Origin: Acidimicrobiales bacterium
Lineage (GTDB): Bacteria > Actinomycetota > Acidimicrobiia > Acidimicrobiales > SZUA-35
Length of the DNA stretch: 64,000 bases
Direction: 5' to 3'
Assembly (NCBI GenBank): GCA_020629155.1
Contig: JAHDDW010000002.1
Span: 62,001 to 126,000, forward strand
Below, piece after piece: positions 45,933 through 55,238 of this stretch (its first letter is position 1; each line of letters begins with the position of its first letter). Position numbers and translations under genes: made by a program. The notes beneath the pieces were generated by a model. That model was not told where the DNA came from. It did not search any database and was given only the letters and a program-made list of their open reading frames with translations.

Positions 45933-46790
45933 ATGATTTGGAAAGAGTTACTTAGCGAAACCGAGTCAACGCTAGCTGCTGGCAATGTTCCCAACCCTGG
46001 CGTCTGCGCAAAACGGCTATGCGAGCAGGCAAGCGGCTACCACGGCGTGCACTGGCCTGAAGCTTTGCTGCAAGACGCAACGAAACGTTGTGTCGCGTCA
46101 CTTGACGCAATGATCGCCCGGCTATCTGGCGGCGAACCGTTGCAATACGTTTTAGGCTCATGGGGTTTTAGAACGCTAGATGTTTTCGTTGATAAAAGAG
46201 TGCTTATCCCTCGCCCTGAAACCGAAGAAGTTGCCGGCCACGCAATCGCCGCTGTCAAACAATGCGTTGCTGCAAATGGGTCGGCGAAGGTTGTCGACCT
46301 CGGCACAGGCTCTGGCGTCATCGGGCTAAGCATCGCTGCTGAATGCGACAACGTAGACGTTTGGCTTACTGACGCTTCGCATGATGCGTTGACGGTTGCA
46401 CGAGCTAACCTTGCTGGGCTCGGCCGCAAAGGCTCAACCGTCACGCTGCAACACGGCGACTGGTTCGAAGCATTAGATGCTGATTTACAAGGAGCGTGCG
46501 ACGTGATCGTTTCAAATCCGCCATATTGCGCACCAGACGACGCTTTTGGCGTCAACGTTCAAGAATACGAACCAGACAGCGCCTTAGTTTCAGGACCAAC
46601 AGGCCTAGAAGACCTAGACCACATTATCGCAAACGCACCAAACTGGTTAACCAAACAAGGCACACTGGTGGTAGAGTTCGCCCCAGGGCAAGAAACCCAT
46701 CTGTGCGTTGAAGCGCAAAACTCTTTCAGCTATGTCGAAGCTATCAAAGATATTGCGGGTCGCTACCGATGTTTAGTCGCAAAAATCTAG
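45933..46790 (+). CDS. prmC: Release factor glutamine methyltransferase
   Basis: PrmC transfers a methyl group from SAM to the Gln of the GGQ loop in RF1 and RF2. The 285-residue protein has an N-terminal helical domain (about 1-85) and a Rossmann methyltransferase domain with VVDLGTGSGVIGLSIA near 126-141 and the substrate-amide motif NPPYC near 194-198. PLQYVLGSWGF and RVLIPRPETEE, before the SAM site, are also typical. It lies 9 nt after prfA, a widely conserved pair. Confidence 0.95.
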   Translation: MIWKELLSETESTLAAGNVPNPGVCAKRLCEQASGYHGVHWPEALLQDATKRCVASLDAMIARLSGGEPLQYVLGSWGFRTLDVFVDKRVLIPRPETEEVAGHAIAAVKQCVAANGSAKVVDLGTGSGVIGLSIAAECDNVDVWLTDASHDALTVARANLAGLGRKGSTVTLQHGDWFEALDADLQGACDVIVSNPPYCAPDDAFGVNVQEYEPDSALVSGPTGLEDLDHIIANAPNWLTKQGTLVVEFAPGQETHLCVEAQNSFSYVEAIKDIAGRYRCLVAKI

Positions 46791-46851
46791 AAGGAAGAAC
46801 GCGCTCTATCCTTTGGGGTAACTAATCTGGCTGCTAAAATGCTAGAAATAG

Positions 46852-47337
46852 CTAGTCAGCGATGGTGTAGCGCATCTCGTAGGCCGTTATGCCTCGCCAC
46901 GGCAACGGCACATTGGTAGAGCGAAACCCTTGACCTTGATAGTAGCTTTCCAACCAACTGTCTTGCTCTAAGAAATACAGTTGCACTTGCTGCGCACCGA
47001 TCTTCTTCGCGTAGTCAATGATGATTGAAACTATTTTCTTGCCCAGACCCTGGCCTTGTTCCGACTTTTTTATAGCTAAACGACCCATAAAAAGTACGTT
47101 TTCTTCTCGCTCTTTAAGCAGATGGAACGATCCAATGAGTTCGCCTTCTAAATTTCTGCAAACATAGAGGTCAAAGCCTTTTTCGTTACGCTCTCTAACA
47201 TTGCCAAGAGTGATATATGGCTCACCCAAGAAAGGCTCAATATGGGTATAGGCCTCTCTCACCAACGCAACGACGTCTGCGTATTCTGCAGATTTCGCCT
47301 TTTGGATTGTTATGCCATCTTGTTTATAAACCAGCAC
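46852..47337 (-). CDS. GNAT family N-acetyltransferase
   Basis: The 161-residue protein has the GNAT fold, with the acetyl-CoA loop in GRLAIKKSEQGQGLGKKIVSIIIDYAKKIGA near residues 80-112 (Q/R-x-x-G-x-G/A pattern: QGQGLG) and LYFLEQDSWLESYYQGQGF near 120-140. The substrate is unknown. GTG 47337 is the start. Its start lies 6 nt after the pgl stop on the same strand, so it may be transcribed with zwf and pgl. Confidence 0.85.
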   Translation of the reverse strand: MLVYKQDGITIQKAKSAEYADVVALVREAYTHIEPFLGEPYITLGNVRERNEKGFDLYVCRNLEGELIGSFHLLKEREENVLFMGRLAIKKSEQGQGLGKKIVSIIIDYAKKIGAQQVQLYFLEQDSWLESYYQGQGFRSTNVPLPWRGITAYEMRYTIAD

Positions 47338-47343
47338 AGCAAC

Positions 47344-48075
47344 TTATGGTTCGCTAATAATCGTTGAATTCTGTGCGTTGAGTAGCCCTGCGGGGATCGT
47401 AGCATCGTTTGCGATCAGCCGTTCAACCATCGGAGCTTTATCGCTGCCTTTTGTGAGCCAAACGAGTTGCTTACTTACATCAAGTACGCTGCGACCAAGC
47501 GTCATACGATACGTCCCTTGATAGGGCTCTTTAGTTATAGCAACAAGACAAGTAGCATCATCAACGGCAGGGTCGCCTGGGATAAGTGAAGCGGTGTGTC
47601 CATCAGATCCCAAACCAAGGTGAACAACATCAAGCTCAGGAGGGTTGCCAGCGAGCGACAACAAAGACTCACCAAAGGCACCAAGCACAGCAGCAATAGC
47701 AGGATCATCTGGGTTGCTAAGCGACGCACCTTGCTCGACGACGGCGAGCACTTCTTCGACCGGCAATGGCAGCCAACCAGCGCCTGTTTCGGCAAAAAGT
47801 TCTTGCTGTTGCAACAAGTTGCGCTGCGTGCTGTCACCTTCAACGATGCGATCGTCAGCTTGCAGCAGCGTTACTTTTTCCCACGCAATAGGCGCTTTTG
47901 CAAGTTCTACAAACACGGGCCACGGCGTTGAGCCGCCGCTGAGCGCAAACAAACAGCGGCCGTTTGTTGCGATTGCTTTGTTAATTGCTTCAGTGAAGGT
48001 TTGAACAGCAAGTGAAACCCATTCGTGTCCCTCTGCTTCTTTAAGAATATGGTGGGCGTTGCCTGTATCTGTCAT
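47344..48075 (-). CDS. pgl: 6-phosphogluconolactonase
   Basis: Pgl hydrolyses 6-phosphogluconolactone, the second step of the oxidative pentose phosphate pathway. The protein (about 243 residues) matches the glucosamine-isomerase-like fold: CLFALSGGSTPWPVFVELAK near 40-60, LLQADDRIVEGDSTQRN near 72-88 and VHLGLGSDGHTASLIPGDP near 148-166. ATG 48075 is chosen over an upstream in-frame GTG, since AGAAG lies 5 nt before it. zwf ends 30 nt upstream on the same strand. Confidence 0.92.
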   Translation of the reverse strand: MTDTGNAHHILKEAEGHEWVSLAVQTFTEAINKAIATNGRCLFALSGGSTPWPVFVELAKAPIAWEKVTLLQADDRIVEGDSTQRNLLQQQELFAETGAGWLPLPVEEVLAVVEQGASLSNPDDPAIAAVLGAFGESLLSLAGNPPELDVVHLGLGSDGHTASLIPGDPAVDDATCLVAITKEPYQGTYRMTLGRSVLDVSKQLVWLTKGSDKAPMVERLIANDATIPAGLLNAQNSTIISEP

Positions 48076-48105
48076 TCGCACTTCTTTCGTATCTTCTGTT
48101 GAGAC

Positions 48106-49455
48106 TTATTCGACGCAATCTGGCTGGTCTGGACGCTCCGCTCCATAGCTGTATTGTTCGACAGGTAGCGGATCATCGAGCACGGGCTGCACGATCCTCC
48201 ATGCTTCTTCGACCTGATCGCCGCGAGCGAAAAGTCGTTTGTCGCCTTCGATAGCATCACCAAGCAGACGATGGTACGGACCAGAACCAGACTCTGTACC
48301 TTTTTGATCCACTTCAAGGTTAATCAGCTCACTTACAAGGTTGTCGCCTGGCTGTTTTGCTTGCATTTCAAGTTCGATCACGTCATCTGGTTTCATCACA
48401 AATCGCAAACGGTTAGGCGAGGGACGTTTTTGGCCAGTGAAAAGATAGCGAGGCGGCGCTGTAAACTCGACGACAGCTTCTGTGAACGTTTTATTTAATG
48501 CTTTACCTGTTCGAATTCGCCACGGCACGCCAGCCCAACGCCATGAATCTATTTTTGCTTCTAACGCAACATAGGTTTCAGTATCGGAATCCTCAGCGAC
48601 GCCTTCTTCGTTGAGATACCCTTCGTATTGGCCACGCCATACGGTTGTTGGTTTAAAAGGTCGCATTGCCTTCAACACTTTGACAACTTCGTCGCTCATT
48701 GCATCGGCTTCTTCGCTAACAGGCGGCTCCATAGCCAACAGTGCCAGTATTTGCAGCAGATGGTTTTGCACAACGTCTCGCATAGCGCCGACGTTGTCAT
48801 AGAATTTGCCTCGACCTTCGACACCAAAATCTTCGGCCATCTCAATCGTGACACTTTTGATGTAATGGCGGTTCCAAAGCGGTTCAAGTATTGAATTCGC
48901 GAAGCGGAACACAAGCAGATTCAAAACAGGCTCTTTGCCGAGAAAGTGGTCGATTCGATAAATTCTTTCTTCGGGGTAATGTGCTTTCACTGCGCTGTCT
49001 AACTGCTGCGAACTTGTCAGATCTCGCCCAAAAGGTTTCTCTAAAACAACCCGGCCTTTGTTAAGTCCGACAGCAGCCAAGCCATCAACGACCGTCACAA
49101 ATAACGACGGCGGAATCGCTAGATAACAAACAGGACATGTCGCATCGCCAACTTTTTTGGCAACATGATCAAACGTCTCATTATTGCGATAATCACCTGA
49201 AACATAGTCGAAACGCATCGCAAATCGTTCCCAAATGGCTTCATCTATTGCGATGTCGTCAGCAAGTAACGCTTCACGAACTTTCTCTTTTAGAATCGGC
49301 ACAGTCCATGGTCTGGTCGCAACACCAACAATCGGCCCGTTCAATTTTTTGTCTACTTCAAGCTGGTAGAGCGAAGCAAAAAGCTTCTTGCGAGCCAGAT
49401 CTCCTGTTATACCAAAGAGAACAAGAGCGTCTGCATTTTGTAGGTTGCCTTCCAT
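48106..49455 (-). CDS. zwf: Glucose-6-phosphate dehydrogenase
   Basis: Zwf oxidises glucose 6-phosphate to 6-phosphogluconolactone with NAD(P)+. The protein (449 residues from ATG 49455) opens with the Rossmann segment [15 protein letters not shown] (about residues 9-23) and has the family signature [10 protein letters not shown] near 166 (active-site His in DHFLGK) and [15 protein letters not shown] near 204. The -10 box TAGCCT is 7 nt before the chosen ATG; in-frame ATGs further upstream would overlap it. It heads a unit with pgl. Confidence 0.95.
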   Translation of the reverse strand: MEGNLQNADALVLFGITGDLARKKLFASLYQLEVDKKLNGPIVGVATRPWTVPILKEKVREALLADDIAIDEAIWERFAMRFDYVSGDYRNNETFDHVAKKVGDATCPVCYLAIPPSLFVTVVDGLAAVGLNKGRVVLEKPFGRDLTSSQQLDSAVKAHYPEERIYRIDHFLGKEPVLNLLVFRFANSILEPLWNRHYIKSVTIEMAEDFGVEGRGKFYDNVGAMRDVVQNHLLQILALLAMEPPVSEEADAMSDEVVKVLKAMRPFKPTTVWRGQYEGYLNEEGVAEDSDTETYVALEAKIDSWRWAGVPWRIRTGKALNKTFTEAVVEFTAPPRYLFTGQKRPSPNRLRFVMKPDDVIELEMQAKQPGDNLVSELINLEVDQKGTESGSGPYHRLLGDAIEGDKRLFARGDQVEEAWRIVQPVLDDPLPVEQYSYGAERPDQPDCVE

Positions 49456-49462
49456 ACACATA

Positions 49463-49468
49463 AGGCTA
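49463..49468 (-). promoter_or_regulatory. -10 box TAGCCT, leaderless zwf
   Basis: On the minus strand TAGCCT is 7 nt before ATG 49455. Confidence 0.55.
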
Positions 49469-49646
49469 CCTATCAAGGCGTCAAAAAAGTCTATCTAGCC
49501 AGACCTTCGCTGCTGCCGTTGTTTCCATGGCTTTAACGTTGTAGTGTTGAAACTCTTACGACATGATCTTTGGTCGGCTTTCAACTACTCATGCTACTTA
49601 GATCTTCACATGTCACCTATTTTGTTTTACGGGAGTTATTAGCGCA

Positions 49647-51191
49647 ATGGTTGATCAAGCAAGCACGGAACGAAAAAGTCTTGAGAAGAAAGACAAAGAC
49701 GAATTACGGTCGATCGTTACCGCATTAGGCGGCAAAGCTTCACCACGGATCCGCAAAGCTGCTTTGATTGATCAGGTTCTTGAACTTTCTGGTGTTGTGT
49801 TGCCAGCAGCAGAGGCTCCAGAAGAAGAGCCCGCTGAGAAACCGAAAAAAGCTGAGCGCCCACGTAAGAAAGTAGCAAAAGAACCATCTCAGGCAGCAGA
49901 CATCGAAGCCAAGGAACCCCAAAAACCTCAGGAGTCGAAAACTTCTGACTCTGCAAAAAAGTCGGACGGCAAAGACACAGCAAAACCCAATTCACGTCTT
50001 AAAAACGGCAACGGAGATCGAGATTCTCGACGCAACAACGGTCGTGGACGCAATCGTGGGCGAGGTCGAGAACGTGAAGAAGCTGGCAACGATCCGATAT
50101 CTAAAGAACCTGAAAAAGTTGACGGCTATCTTGATTTGCGTGACGAAGGCTACGGCTTTCTTCGAGTCAACGGCATTTTGCCGAGCAGGGATGACGTGTA
50201 TGTTTCGGTGAAGCAAGTCCGCCAGCTTGGCCTTCGTAAGGGCGATCAGCTTTCTGGCCTTGCTGTGCCAGCGCACCGCCACGAAAAAAACCCTTGCTTT
50301 CAAGAAATTACCGCCGTAAACGGCAAAACCGTCGAGGAAGCAAAAGCTCGGCCGCGTTTCGAAAAACTTACACCTGTTTTCCCCACAGAACAGCTAGTTC
50401 TGGAGCGTGAAGACCAGCCACAGAATCTGACTTCTCGTGTTATCGACCTTGTGGCTCCAGTAGGGAAAGGCCAGCGAGCGCTTATCGCGACACCTCCTCG
50501 GACTGGGAAAACTGATCTGATTAAAGAAGTAGCCACCTCTTTAGAAGCGAACCACAAAGATCTTGCGTTACTTGTTTTACTTATTGATGAACGACCCGAA
50601 GAAGTTACGGCGATGGCTCGCCATCTTGAAAATGGTGAAGTGGTCGCCTCGACCTTTGACAGGCCAGCAGAGGAACATACCGCTGTTGCAGAACTGACTA
50701 TTGAACGTGCGAAACGGATGGTTGAAGAAGGCCAAGATGTTTGTGTGATTCTTGACGGGATTACGCAGCTGACAAAAGCGTATAACACGTCGCTTTCTAC
50801 GGGACGAATCCTTGCAGGCGAACTTGACAGCAACGCGCTATATCCTGCTAAGAAGCTTTTCGGGGCTGCTAGAAACCTTGAAGAGAGCGGATCGTTGACG
50901 ATCATAGCCACGGCGCAAATCGAAACAGGCTCGCCACTAGACGATGTTATCTATCGAGAATTTAGAAACACGAGCAATAGCGAGCTTAAACTTGATCAGC
51001 GTGCAGCTGACAAAAAAATAACGCCAGCTATTGATCTGCTTGAATCTTCCACTCGAAACAAAGAGTTATTAACAGACACTAACTGGACTGCGGCAAGCCC
51101 CACTGAAGAGGATTCAGACAATGTTGCGAACATAACTAAACTGCTTGAAGATCTCAACAAAGCAGCTACAAACGCAGAATTATTTGCATAA
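49647..51191 (+). CDS. rho: Transcription termination factor Rho
   Basis: Rho is a hexameric RNA helicase that ends transcription of untranslated RNA. The 514-residue protein is longer than the E. coli type (about 419) because of an N-terminal region (about 45-155) rich in Lys/Glu/Pro and then Arg/Gly/Asn (NNGRGRNRGRGRERE), a common actinobacterial feature that probably binds RNA. The cold-shock-like RNA-binding domain begins near 157 (VDGYLDLRDEGYGFLR). The P-loop is ATPPRTGKTDL near 281-291; LLVLLIDERPEEVT and the Q-loop region follow. CGGGAG precedes the ATG. Confidence 0.96.
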   Translation: MVDQASTERKSLEKKDKDELRSIVTALGGKASPRIRKAALIDQVLELSGVVLPAAEAPEEEPAEKPKKAERPRKKVAKEPSQAADIEAKEPQKPQESKTSDSAKKSDGKDTAKPNSRLKNGNGDRDSRRNNGRGRNRGRGREREEAGNDPISKEPEKVDGYLDLRDEGYGFLRVNGILPSRDDVYVSVKQVRQLGLRKGDQLSGLAVPAHRHEKNPCFQEITAVNGKTVEEAKARPRFEKLTPVFPTEQLVLEREDQPQNLTSRVIDLVAPVGKGQRALIATPPRTGKTDLIKEVATSLEANHKDLALLVLLIDERPEEVTAMARHLENGEVVASTFDRPAEEHTAVAELTIERAKRMVEEGQDVCVILDGITQLTKAYNTSLSTGRILAGELDSNALYPAKKLFGAARNLEESGSLTIIATAQIETGSPLDDVIYREFRNTSNSELKLDQRAADKKITPAIDLLESSTRNKELLTDTNWTAASPTEEDSDNVANITKLLEDLNKAATNAELFA

Positions 51192-51262
51192 AAGATATCT
51201 CTTCTAGATTTTCCCTCAAGTAGTGATGTTTTCAAGCGAAAATTTGGCACACTGGTTTAGTT

Positions 51263-51553
51263 ATGAAGTCTGATATTCACCCTAATTACCGTCCAGTAGT
51301 ATTCTCTGATACGTCAACCGAGTTTTCTTTTTTGACGCGATCAACTATTGAGACAAATGAAACCATCGAATGGGAAGATGGTCAAACATATCCTTTGGCG
51401 AAGGTAGAAATTTCTTCTGCTAGTCATCCTTTCTACACAGGCACCATGCGTATCGTCGATACTGCTGGTCGTGTTGAGCGCTTCGAGCGTCGTTATGGTT
51501 CTCGCCGCAAAAACAAAGCTGCCGAAGCAAAGGCAAGTTCGGAAGAGAACTAA
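51263..51553 (+). CDS. rpmE2: 50S ribosomal protein L31, type B
   Basis: This 96-residue protein starts [16 protein letters not shown] and includes [29 protein letters not shown], the L31 pattern. It has no cysteine, so it is the zinc-independent (type B) form, often used when zinc is scarce. The C-terminus is a Lys/Ala/Glu-rich tail. It follows rho by 71 nt, a common neighbour pair. Whether a zinc-binding L31 exists elsewhere cannot be seen. Confidence 0.92.
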   Translation: MKSDIHPNYRPVVFSDTSTEFSFLTRSTIETNETIEWEDGQTYPLAKVEISSASHPFYTGTMRIVDTAGRVERFERRYGSRRKNKAAEAKASSEEN

Positions 51554-51565
51554 CCTACTCAGGGG

Positions 51566-52552
51566 ATGCGCAATACAAAAACAACCCCTAACGCAGCAGT
51601 TGCTCTCGCAACCTATGCGAAGGCAGCTCTTGCTGTAGAACTACCTTCGGTAGATGAAGATAGTGGTGCGTCGCTTGTCGACGACACCGCTTTTTTTCTG
51701 TTGAGCGACTCTGGTACTGACCTCGGGAAAGCGTTATTTTGGGCGAAGCGCCATAGCGTGAAAGCCCTTCACGCATTTGCTCCATCAAGCTGCGCTGGCG
51801 ATTACGCTCGCAAAGCTTCCTATTTTGCTGCCTTGCCTTTTACTGTCACCATCTGGGCTTTTAACGCAACAGATGTTAGCGTCGCACAGTCTTGTGCTAT
51901 TGTTCCACCTCCCACCCTGCCCCAAGCCATGTGGGATCTAGCGCTGCCGCATGCTTCTGACGAGGTTTCCGTCATACAATCATATGACCGTCTTATTTTA
52001 GACTATAAAGGTCTAGAAATTGGGCGTGTGATAACCCATGAAGGAGAACTGCATCTTGATGTGGGCGTCGGCCAGGCCGATCGCGAATTGCAGCTTATGC
52101 TCAACCCTAAGCGTCCGATAGCCGAGTCTGTAGCTGCTGTTGTTGAAGCTGTCGCCAAGGTTAGGAACAGCGATGTCGTGGCGTCACATCCATTGGCGAG
52201 GATAAATAGGCAAGGGTGGCTTCGATCACATCTTGCTGCTAACCCTCAACGTATTGGTATGACAGATCCTGTCATACTTTCCACGATGTCTCCACGAGAT
52301 ACAGTTCTCACTGATCTGCCAGCCGCTATGACAATGACCTCACTTGATGGGCAACCTCACATGGTTGTTTGCTCTGTCGGTGCTTCACTCGATGTTGTCG
52401 CAAACGCCGCCGATTATCGTCATTGGCATGCTCCGAAATCGAAATTGCTGATTGTCTCGCCAAAGAAAGATAGCTATTTTATCGCGTCATGGCTTACCGA
52501 TGCGCTGCCAGGCTGTCACACCATCGGCGTTGACACTCCTTGGCATGACTAG
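51566..52552 (+). CDS. Hypothetical protein
   Basis: The 328-residue soluble protein starts 12 nt after the L31 gene and is probably co-transcribed. It has an alpha/beta pattern with the segments SLVDDTAFFLLSDSGTDLGKALFWAKRHSVKALHAFAP, LHLDVGVGQADRELQLML, VRNSDVVASHPLARINRQGW and PSKLLIVSPKKD-like turns. I recognise no catalytic motif or family. The position after rpmE suggests a conserved actinobacterial gene of unknown role. Confidence 0.7.
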   Translation: MRNTKTTPNAAVALATYAKAALAVELPSVDEDSGASLVDDTAFFLLSDSGTDLGKALFWAKRHSVKALHAFAPSSCAGDYARKASYFAALPFTVTIWAFNATDVSVAQSCAIVPPPTLPQAMWDLALPHASDEVSVIQSYDRLILDYKGLEIGRVITHEGELHLDVGVGQADRELQLMLNPKRPIAESVAAVVEAVAKVRNSDVVASHPLARINRQGWLRSHLAANPQRIGMTDPVILSTMSPRDTVLTDLPAAMTMTSLDGQPHMVVCSVGASLDVVANAADYRHWHAPKSKLLIVSPKKDSYFIASWLTDALPGCHTIGVDTPWHD

Positions 52553-52572
52553 GTGGTGTCTTCTTCCCCTTG

Positions 52573-53532
52573 TTATGCCCAAATAATCTTTCGTGACACA
52601 CTATTGCGTGACAACATCTTTATTACGGCAGTCCAAAGGATTTTTCCAACAATCCCAAGAGCGATCGAAACCGCAAGAGCAGCATATTTTGTGACTATGC
52701 TCATTGTAAAGTTTTCAAAAGTTGACACAACTTGGAAATGAGTCAAGTAAATAAATAAGGAAGCAAACGCAACTTGAAAGATAGGAAACTTCATAAACGC
52801 GAATACTTTTATTTCTTTAAACCACACTAGAAGTAAAGACGAAATCAGCAGAATAATAAAATCTCGTCTTGCTTGCCCCAGCATGATAGGCACTAACAGA
52901 ACAAATGCGATAAACAAGCTAGAAAAAAGACGCTGACGTGTCTCTTGACTAGATGCCACAAGTCCTCCAAGGAAAAACACGAACGCAATAACGTTAGGCA
53001 ACTGATGAGGAAATACTTCTAACAGCCCTGTTGAAACTGACAAATTCCAGGTTATGAGCCTCATAAAGAAACAAACACCTGTAGCCACCAAAAAGAAGTT
53101 ATATGGTTTGTCAAACATATAACTTCTTGCCGTTTGAGAGAAAGAGAGAAAGATCCCAGTAATCAAAATAATTTGGATAAGCACCTCTATAAACCAGTAA
53201 CGAATACCGTCGCTATACGTCGGTTCTTGAAAGTTACTTATCATCAAAATACTGTGGATGTAGAATCTACGCAGCAAAATAAATAGAGCAGCTAGATATG
53301 CAGCAACTGGTAAATACAGCCTCCATGAATATCTGAGGAATGCTTTTAAAGTAGGTGAATCTTCGGAATGAAGTTTTTTAGCTTTTGGAAGCGTGAACAC
53401 AACAAAATTGTACCCAGCTAGAAAAAGCAGAAACAAAGCACCACCTGTTACGCTAATCAACTCTAAATGATGCATCACAATTGCTACTATCGAAACGGCT
53501 CTAAACAAGATTGAAATATCTAGCTCTTTCAT
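52573..53532 (-). CDS. Acyltransferase-3-like membrane protein
   Basis: This protein of about 319 residues has roughly ten transmembrane helices. The N-terminus ILFRAVSIVAIVMHHLELISVTGGALFLLFLAGYNF resembles the acyltransferase_3/OafA group (R-x-x-A-x-x-x-V-x-x-x-H, then GG and a glycine helix), and the C-terminus has FIYLTHFQV. Such enzymes acylate surface sugars. The similarity is moderate, so another polytopic family is possible. ATG 53532 is chosen over an in-frame TTG at 53550. Its 3' end is 20 bp from the convergent gene. Confidence 0.6.
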   Translation of the reverse strand: MKELDISILFRAVSIVAIVMHHLELISVTGGALFLLFLAGYNFVVFTLPKAKKLHSEDSPTLKAFLRYSWRLYLPVAAYLAALFILLRRFYIHSILMISNFQEPTYSDGIRYWFIEVLIQIILITGIFLSFSQTARSYMFDKPYNFFLVATGVCFFMRLITWNLSVSTGLLEVFPHQLPNVIAFVFFLGGLVASSQETRQRLFSSLFIAFVLLVPIMLGQARRDFIILLISSLLLVWFKEIKVFAFMKFPIFQVAFASLFIYLTHFQVVSTFENFTMSIVTKYAALAVSIALGIVGKILWTAVIKMLSRNSVSRKIIWA

Positions 53533-53768
53533 ATCAACTTGACTATTCAAGGTACGCCAACCTCACATTCATCATCTTTGGGCATCTTTTGAACTACCTG
53601 CCGCTACAACTATAGATCTGTTTCTAATCAAGTGGTGAGATATCAAGGCTGCGTCCCTTTTTAGTCTACAAGCATATGCACTCTTGCTGCACTCGACCAT
53701 CAAATCGAAACGACAACGAATAACTCATTAGAAATCTATTCGAGCTGGCCCACTTCGCCAGGCTGAGT

Positions 53769-55178
53769 TTATAGCGCTGCTACTTCTATTTTGGTACGGT
53801 AACGGGGTTTCTCAACTTGTTCGACGAATTCGCCAAGAAGGTATTGGTGCGATGCATCAGTTACCTTTACATGCACATAGGTGCCTTTTTTAAGAGGGTT
53901 TGACGGGAAATGTATCAACTTGTTTTGTGCTGAACGACCTGTCAAAACGGCTGGATCTTTTTTAGAAGGGCCTTCAACAACAAACTCTTCAACTTTTCCT
54001 ATGCGTGCCTGATATTTCAGCAAAGCTGAACGTCGAGTCACTTCGCGTAGCCTGATGTACCGGTCTTGCATTTCGGCTGGATCACAGAAATCGTCCTGCA
54101 TCTCAGCAGCCTGTGTCCCTTCACGAGGAGAGAAAATAAAAGTGTACGCATTGTCAAATTGAGCTTCAGCAGCAACTTCTAAGGTTTGCACAAAATCTTC
54201 TTCTGTTTCGCCTGGGAAGCCTACAATAATGTCAGTGGTGATAGCGACATCGCCTAGTGTTTCGCGAGCTGCGGCTACTTTCTCTAAGAACCGTTTACCT
54301 GTGTAGCCACGATGCATCTTTTTGAGTATCCGATCAGAACCAGATTGAAGAGGAAAATGCAGGTGAGGAACAACTGACGGAACTTCTGCCATGGCATCAA
54401 ACACGTCTTGAGTCATATCTTTCGGGTGTGGGCTGGTGTAATAGACTCGACGGATGCCTTCAGTCTGGCCTACACGGCGAAGCAGTTCGGCGAACATAGG
54501 GCGAGCTTTGACCGCTTCGCCAGCTTTACGTTTCGCTAAGGCAAGATCACGACCATAAGAGTTAACGTTTTGCCCAAGAAGCGTTATTTCAGACACCCCA
54601 CGAGCAGCTAGTCGCTGCGCTTCAGCCACGATTTCATCGATCGGGCGGCTTATTTCTTTTCCTCGCACAGATGGCACGATGCAAAACGCACACGAGTTAT
54701 CGCAACCGACTTGAATAGTTAACCAAGCAGCATAGTCGGATTCGTTTTTGGCTGGCAATGCCGAAGCAAACGCATCGTCATCATCGGCTGCTTCTTCCCA
54801 AATTTCGGTAACAGGACCCCCATTGCGAGCTTGTTCCATCAGCTCAGTTGCTCGATGCACGTTATGGGTGCCGAAAACCACGTCAACATGGCCTGCTTTG
54901 GATTGAATCTTCTCTCGGTCTTTTTGCGCTAAACAGCCGCCCACAACAATTTGCAGATCAGGATTATCTTCTTTGAGATGCTTCAAGTTACCTAACGCAC
55001 CATAGAGCTTGTTGTCGGCGTTTTCTCTGATACAGCAGGTATTGAGCACAATAACATCTGCATCATTTTCTTCCGAAGTTGCTTCATACCCGTCAGACTC
55101 TAGAAGCCCCGCAATTCGCTCCGAATCGTGTTCATTCATTTGGCACCCATAGGTGCGCATCAGGTATTGTTTAGCCAT
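53769..55178 (-). CDS. miaB: tRNA-2-methylthio-N6-dimethylallyladenosine synthase
   Basis: MiaB adds a methylthio group to i6A37 of tRNAs reading UNN codons. The 469-residue radical-SAM enzyme has the N-terminal UPF0004 domain with TYGCQMNEHDSERIAG, NTCCIREN and GGCLAQK (three auxiliary-cluster cysteines). The radical-SAM motif is in GCDNSCAFCIVPSVRGKE near 160-177 (CxxxCxxC), and a C-terminal TRAM domain begins near 395. A TAGCCT box 7 nt upstream supports ATG 55178. Confidence 0.96.
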   Translation of the reverse strand: MAKQYLMRTYGCQMNEHDSERIAGLLESDGYEATSEENDADVIVLNTCCIRENADNKLYGALGNLKHLKEDNPDLQIVVGGCLAQKDREKIQSKAGHVDVVFGTHNVHRATELMEQARNGGPVTEIWEEAADDDDAFASALPAKNESDYAAWLTIQVGCDNSCAFCIVPSVRGKEISRPIDEIVAEAQRLAARGVSEITLLGQNVNSYGRDLALAKRKAGEAVKARPMFAELLRRVGQTEGIRRVYYTSPHPKDMTQDVFDAMAEVPSVVPHLHFPLQSGSDRILKKMHRGYTGKRFLEKVAAARETLGDVAITTDIIVGFPGETEEDFVQTLEVAAEAQFDNAYTFIFSPREGTQAAEMQDDFCDPAEMQDRYIRLREVTRRSALLKYQARIGKVEEFVVEGPSKKDPAVLTGRSAQNKLIHFPSNPLKKGTYVHVKVTDASHQYLLGEFVEQVEKPRYRTKIEVAAL

Positions 55179-55185
55179 TACATCT

Positions 55186-55191
55186 AGGCTA
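55186..55191 (-). promoter_or_regulatory. -10 box TAGCCT, leaderless miaB
   Basis: On the minus strand TAGCCT is 7 nt before ATG 55178. Confidence 0.55.
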
Positions 55192-55238
55192 GTGGTGTGT
55201 CGTCTAAATGGCGACGTACCGCTAGTCCTTTGACGCCT

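Noticed and set aside
50300-50911. Minus-strand 203-codon ORF inside rho
   Set aside because: Shadow of the Rho catalytic core; Ser-rich and without motifs.
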